This document shows positions 56,901 to 64,000 of a stretch of DNA of 64,000 nt, piece after piece. Made by a program: the position numbers and the translations under genes. The stretch lies in NCBI RefSeq assembly GCF_001949145.1, contig NW_019091618.1, positions 204,831 to 268,830 on the forward strand, read 5' to 3'. Position 1 is the first letter of the stretch. Every line of letters begins with the position of its first letter. The DNA is from Acanthaster planci (lineage: Eukaryota > Echinodermata > Asteroidea > Valvatida > Acanthasteridae). The notes beneath the pieces are model-generated. The model did not search any database, was not told where the DNA came from, and was given only the letters and a program-made list of their open reading frames with translations.

Positions 56901-59900
56901 CCTCGCAGCACACTTTCCTAATCAGACGAGGAGATATCTTCGGCTTCCGTCAATGCTTGCCGATGTTTTCACACAACTGAACTTCTTGTACTTCTAGACA
57001 ATGGACTGTACAGTGGAAATTGGTACTCTGAAGAGCTTGGAAATGGCTTTATAGCCTTTCTCATCTTTGTGGGCATTGACAATGGTTATGCGGAGATCCT
57101 TGCTGATCCTTGCTAAAGTTTTCACCATGTTCACAACAAGTTTCTGGGTTTTTAACGGGGACAGTTCCCACGCTTGAGACCTGCACCTTGGTCAGTTGGT
57201 GGGCTGGCAGGCACAGCAACATGGCTCCTTGTGGGATAACCTAAGCCCTAAATTTTCGTTGGCTTTAGGGTTCATACCAATTTGGGCAAATTTTTAGACG
57301 TTAGGGTAAGAGAATTTATGATTCTACAGAGACATTTCGTAGTGTGAATTTATCATGGACATAGCGAATGTAACGTTTATTACGATGTACATGTAAGCCA
57401 TCACTCATTAATCGTAGGTCCTCTGTCTTTCTTTAGGGTTTTTTTCCTTGGCTTCGTTTTGGTTACAATTTCAGGTGATGGACACCTGGGGATAAATCGA
57501 AGGGAATCAAGCCACAGTTGCTTCAAGTCCATTGTTTTGCCTGGTTTTGCGCCTCCTATCCTCCTTAATTGGCGGACGGATCTCCACCCTCCTGACAACT
57601 GCAGAAGGACCGGACCGCTACAAAAACAACGTAGCATTCTCTTTGTTATGCACGAGATAAAACCGAAGCCAGTCATTTATACCTGACAGCTGAAAGTATG
57701 TCCCAAACAGTTTATGCCCACCTTTCAGTCTTTAGAAAAATTCTAAGATATAATAGGGGTATGAATAATCTTGTTGTGAACTGTACCTGCATCACGTTAC
57801 CTTCTAGAAGAAAGAATGAACTTTGCACCAGAGAAGTTTCCTGGATTTGCAGACACAAACTTGTCAAAGACCATTGCATATTTCTGCATTGTGTAGTTTC
57901 TTGGCAAGTGGGTTCCATTGGATGTTTTCAACTATGAGAAAAAAGTCAAATGAAATAAATGTAGCATATCAGTGTGAGGGAAAACCTGTAATTAAATCAA
58001 CATCTCACCAATGCAAAGTACATCTTGAAATAAGTTCGCTGTTCCCGCTGCTATGTCTGACTCACACCGGCAAGCTGACCCTTGCAAGCTCAGTAGTTGA
58101 GTGGTTAAGACGTAAATGTATGTATTAGTAAGCAGCAGGTTGTGGGTTCGAGTCACAGCTGAGTAAGCTTGTAAATTTCTCTGCATGCTCTTGAACAAGC
58201 ACTAATTATACAGTGTTTAATATACGTGGGGAAAGGGTAAAACCCATAATTAAACTATTTTTGTTTCTGGAATAACTACTTATTTTTTTGAATGGGTAAA
58301 TACTGTGTGGCGATTCACTTTTGTGATAACCTGGAAAAGGTAAAGATAAACAAACAGGCTTCCATTTTACATCACTCAAAACCAAACTCACAGGAGATTT
58401 ATGTCATAAAGATCTCTCCAAACTCCAAAACAGGGTAGCACAACTAACTTAAATTCTGTCTCTGCTGAAGTATGGACTATCAGCTTGTCAGATGTCAACA
58501 ATACCAGTGTTAAAAAATGAACCACTATTTATTTATTTATATTTGAATTGTTCAAAGTATATGTGCATGTATGCAAATTGAAAAAAAAGTAAATACTGAT
58601 TTTTCTCCATCTCTTCAAGGCGAATATTCTCAATAATTTATAAAGATCAGACTAGTGCTTGCGTCTACTTTTGTGCAAGTAGCCCACTTCTGGATAGCTT
58701 TTTCCATTTTTCAAATCTCACTGGGAAGTGTGGAGGGAATGACTTGCCTGGCCTTGGAAATTTCAAAAAAATGGGGGGATTATTGACACCATATGGGGAT
58801 TAATGTTCATGATACAAATGGACATCAGTAATATGTATGTGCATTACATTCCTGCAGAATTTTACAGCAAAATGGCATCTTTACATGAATGGCTCTTTTT
58901 ATCATTCTCCCTTTTCAAGTGCTATCGAATACAGTTGTTGGGAAAGTAAAAAAAAATTAGGATCCACCTTAATTTGTTTTTCTCACCACAAAAAGTGAGG
59001 AAATAATTCAAAAGAGAAAATAAATCAAAGATTATCCTTTCAATGACTTCAGATAGACTCGAATACAACACTGTCAGTATCTTTGCCTGCATTTCACAAA
59101 TTTGCTAACAGGTGAAGTGGAATGACCCAAATTGTGCAGATGAAGGCTACAGTGAGTTTGAATGCCAGTTTGAATGGGCACTGTTCATTTGAATGGTACA
59201 TTTTTAAAATTTAATGACGGCTGAATTTTGAAATCGCATGCTTTCAAAAAAATTGAACAATTGTGTTGAATTAACGAATACTGATCTGCACATCCATTCA
59301 TATTTGCACAAAAAAGAGTGATGTTTCATTAATTTGGCAGCCAAATCCTATTTAACTGGGTGGGAAAACCTGTTGCAACTTGCTACATTTTGTCCATCAT
59401 GGTTGGCTCTAGCTGTCCCACATTAGGATAAACAAAATTACCAAAACAAAAAACATACTCCTCCGTGCAAGCAGAAGTATAAAAATATTTGCTAATGTCA
59501 CTTAATCTGAATGCCAGTATAACCAAAGGAAAGCGTTTCTATCTGTGTAATGAAATCAACCCAAAATGATGTCAAGCATCAGCAAGTATGTATATTCAGA
59601 TGGACTTACTTGCGGCAGCAAACCTCGTATCTCCATGTACTGCACATTATCGTGAAGGAACTCTGTCATAGCTTGCCAAAGGTAAGCATCAAAAACATCA
59701 ACATGGAATATTAAATCATTCACTGGCTTAAGGCAAGATTCAAATTTCTGCCATGCAATGGTAGAATTGGGATACATCTTCCTTGGATCATCCTCTGTCC
59801 ACATGGACATCTTCCTGAAAATCCTGTAAGTAAAAAGCAAACTCTATGGCAATAAAATTACATGTGCTTGAAAAAACGGTACCAGCTCAACTGATGTTTC

Positions 59901-61711
59901 ATACATTCTTACAAATACATAAATCTTAATGTTTAAATTGGCTATAAAAAGACTGTAAAGATGTGCATCAGAAACTCAATTCAATGTGACAGTTTCAGGC
60001 AAATCTCCAAATCTGATCTGAATTGAATAGCCTTGGCTCTCATCCGACTGCCTTCATGCATGGCACAATTCAAATCCTATCCAAAATTGACAAGAAGTCC
60101 TGAATCCAGTCTCAATCCTCAAAATCCAAACTTACATGTACATGACAGTGACTCTGTGTAATTTCCAGTATAGTACCAAATTGGTTACAACAATCAAAAT
60201 TTTAAGAGGTTATAGTGTTCTCTCATGATGTAAATAGTGAAAACCAACTCGAAAGCTGAATCTAGGTAAACTACACGCCTCACTCGTGCATGTCTATGCC
60301 TCCTTCCTTTTGACTTATAACCAGGGTTCTACTGTATTTCTCCACGCTGAAGGACAAGGTCACTCACCATCCATTCAACAGTGACATCATTGCCAGTGGT
60401 AATGTGTATAATGGCAGGACAATCCCAAACTGTGCTTTAGTCTTGGGAGTATTATAAACATTACTGGATTGTGGCAATGCCTTGTCAAGTGCCCTACCCG
60501 CAGGGTTATAAAAGACAAATGCAGAAGAATTGCAAAATATCATGCCAAGTTTTGGTTACTACGAGTGAAAAAACTCACAAAGTTACCACAGCAACATTTA
60601 ATAACAGTTTCACGTTTCTATATATCAGTTAGCAAAAAGTGGAGACATTCAAAAATGTTTACGTTCAGATTACTGTTGGATTTTCATGAGCGTATATGCA
60701 GCTCTGATATGAAACAATATATCATAAAAATGACTGGTGTGGTATAACCAACTGTTAATGCCAATTGGACAGTTGCATCTATTTTGAAATGTGTGGGACA
60801 CATCTACAATAGTTGGTCAACTCCACAGAGTCACACATTGTTGTAGGGATGGGATCTGCCTATTAAAACAAAATAACAAAACCAGCAAACAGAGTGAATT
60901 GGTTTATTAATCTTTTTGCAATTATTCCAATTGCAAAACATGAACTAGCTAGTGAGGTGCAAACATCTTTACAACTCTCATGGGAAGTAGATGGTCCAAA
61001 GAAAGATGGGACAAATATCACAATGGCTTTGGCTGCTCAGCAGTAAATAATACACATATTGAGTGAAATACTTTATAGTGTCAAGTACGTGCCATTTAAA
61101 ATACTCCCAGAGCTTACAAATCTACACCAATGGGTTCTGGTGGATTTGCAATGGCAACAATGGGGTAGCACATTATAGACCAACTGGAAAAACGAAAACA
61201 GCATGCATGAGCTTTTATACATGAGCAAGAACCACATATACTTCATCAGATGCACTGAGTAGGGACGCTTATGGATTTTGCAATATTTCAGCAAGGTAAT
61301 TATAAATCTTATATAGGAAGGTAGCGCCAATATGGGCTACATGAAATTATTCTAAGGGGTTTCACAAATATACATGTATGTTAAAAGGGGGAGGCTTCCT
61401 GTGTAATTATGTAAAAGTTATTTTGGAGAAATAATGGAAGATCCCTAAGAAAAATGCCCAACAAAACAGAAGTCAGCCTTACCATTTATCAAAAACATTT
61501 GCCCCATACTTTTCCCGAGCAAGAGCAATACTTTGCCATAAATCACAGCATGAAGGATCTTTTACTTTCGGGGGTACACTGAAGAACTCCAACTGCAAGG
61601 TTTCACTGGCATCAGTGGAAACACAGAAGTACAAGTTTTCCAAGTAGGTAGCATTCTTTATAACCCAGCTCAGACTAGTGATTGAAGCGTCATGCACATG
61701 CAAAGCTGCAC
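41836..61711 (-). CDS. ADA2: Adenosine deaminase 2 (ADA2/CECR1/ADGF), last seven coding exons
   Basis: Spliced CDS on the minus strand: 61711-61483, 59823-59610, 57931-57801, 54822-54623, 53219-53062, 49328-49126, 41944-41836. All phases match, giving about 414 codons to the stop. ADA2 is a secreted zinc enzyme that converts adenosine and deoxyadenosine to (deoxy)inosine. Visible active-site blocks in order are HVHD (zinc HxH), YMEIR, FHAGET (His and catalytic Glu), RIGHGYA (zinc His) and VISSDDPA (zinc Asp, catalytic Asp). The [10 protein letters not shown] and [12 protein letters not shown] blocks are typical of ADA2 and not of ADA1. The signal peptide and N-terminal dimerisation domain must be encoded to the right of the window. 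The last intron (about 7.2 kb) contains a DIRS retrotransposon and a Penelope remnant. The intron before it holds a LINE. I see no in-frame stop or frameshift, so the gene looks functional. Confidence 0.93.
42412..42449. repeat. Perfect tandem duplication of a 19-bp unit
   Basis: TGATTTTAGTGGAAGTTTA occurs twice head to tail without mismatch in the last ADA2 intron. Confidence 0.8.
43037..43330 (+). pseudogene. Penelope-like GIY-YIG endonuclease remnant
   Basis: The plus strand reads [20 protein letters not shown], the GIY-YIG signature of the endonuclease at the C-terminus of Penelope-like elements. After a frameshift come [12 protein letters not shown] and [13 protein letters not shown], matching the E..W...L.T..P.GLN tail. 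The reverse transcriptase portion is absent just upstream, so this is a short decayed fragment in the last ADA2 intron, antisense to ADA2. Confidence 0.65.
43659..43793. repeat. DIRS B left inverted terminal repeat
   Basis: It pairs with 48257-48378. Shared blocks are ACCCCAAACAGTC at the outer edge, TAAAACTTCTGAT, TGCCCTCTAGTC-like sequence, ATGATGTATAG and TGTTTGCCCTTCTTTT at the inner edge. Small indels separate the two copies. Confidence 0.78.
43900..44730 (+). pseudogene. DIRS B gag-like region, degenerate
   Basis: Plus-strand pieces are [19 protein letters not shown] and [20 protein letters not shown] near 43910-44060, then an R/P/F-rich tail ([17 protein letters not shown]) at 44450-44520. 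They lie ahead of the RT and between the left ITR and the polymerase, so gag is the likely origin. The frame changes repeatedly. Confidence 0.5.
44930..46264 (+). pseudogene. DIRS B reverse transcriptase and RNase H
   Basis: [22 protein letters not shown] (DLKDAY), [14 protein letters not shown], then a frameshift near 45220 and [12 protein letters not shown] with an intact YLDD box. RNase [21 protein letters not shown], a stop near 45932, then [18 protein letters not shown] and [16 protein letters not shown]. The sequence runs into the assembly gap at 46265. Compared with DIRS A the active-site residues are retained but the frame is broken. Confidence 0.82.
46265..47028. other. Assembly gap, 764 N
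   Basis: Run of N inside DIRS B, between RNase H and tyrosine recombinase. Both large gaps fall at the same place in two DIRS copies, which suggests that repeat collapse caused them. Confidence 0.99.
47430..48180 (+). pseudogene. DIRS B tyrosine recombinase
   Basis: Plus strand: [20 protein letters not shown] (box I Arg in SRHGSEL), [11 protein letters not shown]. Later, in other frames, come [24 protein letters not shown] and [11 protein letters not shown], the last with the probable catalytic tyrosine. Several stops and frameshifts. Confidence 0.72.
48257..48378. repeat. DIRS B right inverted terminal repeat
   Basis: Inverted copy of 43659-43793. Its inner edge is GAAAAGAAGGACAAACATGG and its outer edge GACTGTTTGGGGT. 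No target-site duplication is evident outside either copy, as is usual for DIRS elements. Confidence 0.78.
49126..49328 (-). CDS. ADA2: ADA2 exon with SSDDPA
   Basis: The acceptor is ccttgaag|gtcctt and the donor atcag|gtatgc, phase 0 to 2. It contains [25 protein letters not shown] (zinc and catalytic aspartates), [13 protein letters not shown] and LKQLAQDSI. Confidence 0.95.
50480..52560 (+). pseudogene. LINE (jockey/RTE-like), frameshifted, with C-terminal zinc finger
   Basis: Plus-strand fragments in order: [18 protein letters not shown] near 50560; [19 protein letters not shown] near 51020; [20 protein letters not shown] from 51116; [14 protein letters not shown]; the RT box near 51490 ([14 protein letters not shown] in place of the usual ADD); [11 protein letters not shown]; then [20 protein letters not shown] and the zinc finger [20 protein letters not shown] at 52345. 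Domain order is complete from linker to finger but the frame is broken at several sites. It lies antisense in an ADA2 intron. Confidence 0.85.
53062..53219 (-). CDS. ADA2: ADA2 exon with RIGHGYA
   Basis: The acceptor is tactcag|attggg and the donor accag|gtagga, phase 1 to 0. It contains [20 protein letters not shown], then RIGHGYA (zinc histidine) and [10 protein letters not shown]. No ATG-initiated ORF reveals it, but both the splice sites and the family motifs are clear. Confidence 0.94.
54623..54822 (-). CDS. ADA2: ADA2 exon with FHAGET
   Basis: The acceptor is tacctgcag|acacat and the donor gactg|gtgagt, phase 2 to 1. It contains [16 protein letters not shown] and [10 protein letters not shown]. 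These supply a substrate-pocket histidine and the catalytic glutamate. Confidence 0.94.
55195..55390. repeat. Diverged minisatellite in ADA2 intron
   Basis: About five degenerate units of 33-38 bases repeat the pattern TTTTCC...TGTG(T)AAAA..GGCATGAAAATG. Examples start near 55200, 55236, 55268, 55302 and 55338. Divergence is high. Confidence 0.5.
55800..55885. repeat. AAGTCCAAGTCAAGTC-type repeat with inverted copies
   Basis: CAAGTCCAAGTCAAGTCACAA is followed by GTGACTCGAGCCTGACTTGAG and CAAGTCACATGACTCAAGTC. Short direct and inverted copies of AAGTC/GACTT within 85 bases resemble the ends of non-autonomous DNA transposons. No partner end was found. Confidence 0.4.
56109..57130 (-). pseudogene. 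Tc1-like transposase remnant
   Basis: Minus strand: a start near 57130 (MVKT), then the helix-turn-helix [20 protein letters not shown] and [16 protein letters not shown]. Further on come [20 protein letters not shown] and SASKPGSL, then [15 protein letters not shown], a stop, and SQSPDLNP. These are the N-terminal paired-like domain and DDE blocks of Tc1-type transposases. The left end (CAGTTAACAACAAAATTATT after TA) looks like the terminal repeat. The matching right end was not found. Multiple stops; dead. Confidence 0.82.
57801..57931 (-). CDS. ADA2: ADA2 short linking exon
   Basis: The acceptor is tttttctcatag|ttgaaa and the donor tagaag|gtaacg, phase 0 to 2. It encodes [20 protein letters not shown] followed by AKFILSSRR. 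This aligns with the vertebrate segment in which the helix before the IIYSDHR strand lies. It is easily missed because no ATG-initiated ORF covers it in the right frame. Confidence 0.88.
58084..58210 (+). repeat. tRNA-derived SINE
   Basis: An A-box-like GTTGAGTGGTTAAGACG and a B box GGTTCGAGTC are spaced as in a tRNA. CTCAG/CTGAG could pair as an acceptor stem. The D-arm resembles tRNA-Ser/Leu. Downstream TGCTCTTGAACAAGCACTAAT matches the conserved core (GCCCTTGAGCAAGGCACTTAA) seen in V-SINE type elements. The anticodon arm is irregular, so a functional tRNA is unlikely. Confidence 0.6.
59610..59823 (-). CDS. ADA2: ADA2 exon (WQKFE...YMEIRG)
   Basis: The acceptor is cttacag|gatttt and the donor ccgcaa|gtaagt, phase 2 to 0. 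It contains [20 protein letters not shown] and [17 protein letters not shown]. These match the WSKFE... and ...NVLYMEIRARLLP blocks of vertebrate ADA2. Confidence 0.93.
61483..61711 (-). CDS. ADA2: ADA2 exon with zinc HxH motif
   Basis: The acceptor is tttcctcag|gtgcag and the donor aaatg|gtaagg, phase 1 to 2. It opens with [18 protein letters not shown], matching the metal-binding HVHD of ADA2. The rest is the putative receptor-binding (PRB) insertion, containing [16 protein letters not shown]. Confidence 0.92.
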
Positions 61712-64000
61712 CTGAGGAAAGAGACAAATTGGCCTGTTATCAATATTAAATCATGTGGTATGTAAATATCAAGTGAATTTTGGTAGGGCTACAAAAGATA
61801 GGCTGCCAAAATGTGATGTGGCAATGATATGTACTGGTTGCCAGATTTAGGGGAATTCATATACCACTAAGTGATACAATTGTCAGAAATGCAAATTGTT
61901 AGGTCAGCAGAAGTTTGAGTTTTTTAATCTTTAAAAATGCATATAGTTATAATTAACCATGAGTTCCCTCATCTTCGTTTTGGTGGCAGGTGACAGAGGA
62001 CAGAGTGGCAGGTGACAGAGTAAATTCAGGACTTCATTTGAACATTTGTGTACATAGAAATCATGTAAAAAGAAAAACAGAAGTGCCTCATTATTCAAAA
62101 TTAGTAACGGCGACCTTTTTAAATTCTATGGTTCTCACTTCAGACGGACCGTATTTTTCGCTCCAAACCTAAAAATAACCCAATTTTTCCACCGACCCTG
62201 CTGAGAGGACCATGCCAATAAAAAATAGCTTATGAGGACCTGTATAAAAACAGCACTGAAAATATACATGTACGATACAATTTTGCCCAAACATGAACGC
62301 AGTGAGTCAAAATGCATGGTACAACATCACCACCAGATTGAGTGGTACCGTACCACACCCAATGTACTGCATGTATGGATCAAGCGCCAAAAATCAAAAC
62401 ATACATGCACCATGTACATAAGCACTGCACACACGAAACGTGTACTGTGTCTTGTTGCTCAGACCAATGAAGTACATGTATAGTGTTGGGAACAAATAAA
62501 AATATTTCTCTGCACTCAGAAACAAAGATGCTCATGGTACTCAATATAATAGTTACAAGCACACATGGTGCACTTTGCCTGGTTTATTCAGTCATCTGTA
62601 TGGCAGCAGCATAGAATTTTTTTTATGAATTACATTTTTTGGACCGATCGACCCTCCCTCAAATGAAAACAGGTATGAGAAAAAGAATATAAAAAGGGTA
62701 GTTAAATTGATGTGAACTTGGTTTCAACATTCTTGGTCTTCATGTCTTTCAAAACCTGGACCAATGATGTCAGGTTTGCTGTAATCACTTGAAAAATTAG
62801 TAGACATGATGACACTCAAGCAAACAATGCAAGTTCCAGGCTGTTGTTGTCGGACAGGAAGGTACAATAAAAAGACGTTTAATTTTCAAAAATCACTAAA
62901 AGTCATGAAAGATATAATCTTGACTTTCCATTAGGTGATAGAATAAACATTGCATCGATTGTCCAAGTTATTTGGCTAGCCAGCATGACCCACCAATAAT
63001 AAAATATACACTAACAGTAGTCTGTTACTCAAAAAAAGATATCTGCCTGCCTGGACTGCTATATAACTGTCCTTTTCCTTGGCATGCAACAACACTGGCA
63101 AACTCTGACGCTGCACTCAAAAAAAAGTATCAAACACAACTGCTACCAACTGAAGTGTTTTGAATTTCAATTCAAGCAATTAAACTAAAACTGGATAATA
63201 CAAGAACTTACAAATTTGAATAAGACAAACAAGATACATACACCCCAAACAAAACAACAGAATAATATGTAAAATCTTGAAATAAAAATAGGGCTTATTT
63301 ATATTCACCAGTACCATTATCTGAAAATCTCCAACAGCCACATTTAACTTAACATTAAAACATCTTTGTCAAGCCATGGAGGAAGGACACAGGAGTTACA
63401 ACTCTAGCACATCAAAGTGCTCAATGATCATTGCCACTCGGTCAGATGAACAATAGTAAACATTCCAAAAATGCCTGATTGCCTGCAATGTTGGTGATGT
63501 TTTCTTGCAATTAACTACAACTTATTGCAGTGACAGGAAATAGAAAGAAAAAATACCTGTCATTAAAGTTACTTTTACCATCATAAATAATCTTTTTTTT
63601 TTTTTTGGATTTTGATGCACTTTTTGTTTGTAATTTGATTTTGTCACTCCAAAACATCAGTTTTCAAAGTCTTTGTACGAATTTGGTTAAGACTGGCCAA
63701 CAACATGTTGACCACCACAGGACAGCTGAGTTCACAGGAAACAAAATGCTTTATTTAATCAGGAGTTATGAGATTTCATAAAATGCCTTTTTGTGTAAAT
63801 TTGTGTAAAAATGATTCGAATAAAACACAAAATCTTGTAAACAACTTGGCTATTCATTTCCAAAATGAGTCCAGAAGAAAGCGTTCGATAAGGGCAATAA
63901 CTACACATGAACACTTCGGGTACACAGCCCAATAAAAGCAACTGCGCATGCATTAAATTTGTCAGATCATACCATGCACCAATAAGGACATGAATATTCA
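61712..64000. other. ADA2 intron at right edge
   Basis: The exon at 61711 starts in phase 1, so at least one more coding exon must exist upstream on the minus strand. I looked for the N-terminal ADGF segment and a signal peptide here and found neither. The sequence is AT-rich and non-coding as far as I can tell. Confidence 0.5.

Noticed and set aside
57401-57676. 91-codon minus-strand ORF with a basic tail
   Set aside because: No family recognised. It adjoins the Tc1 remnant and may belong to an older repeat. No splice sites support an exon.
58084-58165. Functional tRNA gene
   Set aside because: A and B boxes are present but the anticodon stem does not fold convincingly, and a SINE-core tail follows, so I called it a SINE.
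1-64000. CRISPR array, prokaryotic operon or phage-like system
   Set aside because: No regularly spaced direct repeats with unique spacers, no clustered same-strand ORFs with ribosome binding sites. All evidence is for spliced eukaryotic genes.

Overview
This window is eukaryotic: AT-rich intergenic DNA, small exons with GT/AG boundaries that keep reading frame, and a dense load of transposable elements. I see no operons, no prokaryotic genes and no CRISPR. The repeat repertoire (DIRS elements, CR1-like and other LINEs, Penelope-like, Tc1 and pogo-type DNA transposons, a tRNA-derived SINE), the many dispersed TACATGTA, TACCGGTA and TAGGCCTA palindromes, and the presence of a motile-cilium gene set suggest a marine invertebrate. 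An echinoderm or another non-vertebrate deuterostome is my best guess, but the phylum is an inference.

Three host genes can be assembled exon by exon with matching splice phases. (1) Minus strand, 1..14964: the 5' half of an LRRIQ1-like gene (acidic N-terminus, long coiled coil, IQ motif), eight coding exons, running off the left edge. A probable non-coding leader exon ends at 16485. (2) Plus strand, 21376..29804: a complete three-exon CFAP68 (C11orf1) gene of 148 codons, a ciliary doublet microtubule inner protein. (3) Minus strand, 41836..61711: the last seven coding exons of a secreted adenosine deaminase (ADA2/CECR1/ADGF family). They contain recognisable metal-binding and catalytic motifs and end at a stop codon. 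The 5' exons lie beyond the right edge.

The two cilia-associated genes are divergent and separated by about 5 kb that is filled with LINE fragments, a foldback element and a MITE. A 15-base sequence 144 bases upstream of the CFAP68 start codon fits the RFX X-box consensus. The CFAP68 first intron holds a degenerate CR1-like LINE flanked by inverted arrays of a 16-bp palindromic minisatellite.

Between CFAP68 and ADA2, and inside the last ADA2 intron, lie two DIRS-type tyrosine-recombinase retrotransposons in opposite orientations (33200..38665 minus; 43659..48378 plus). Both have inverted terminal repeats. The first also has a clear internal complementary region in which the outer edges of both termini are joined, the hallmark of DIRS replication through a circle. 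Both are decayed by frameshifts and interrupted by assembly gaps. The rest of the window is intron or intergenic sequence with smaller repeats, hairpins and tandem duplications. Assembly gaps (N) lie at 19036-19116, 35216-35731 and 46265-47028.
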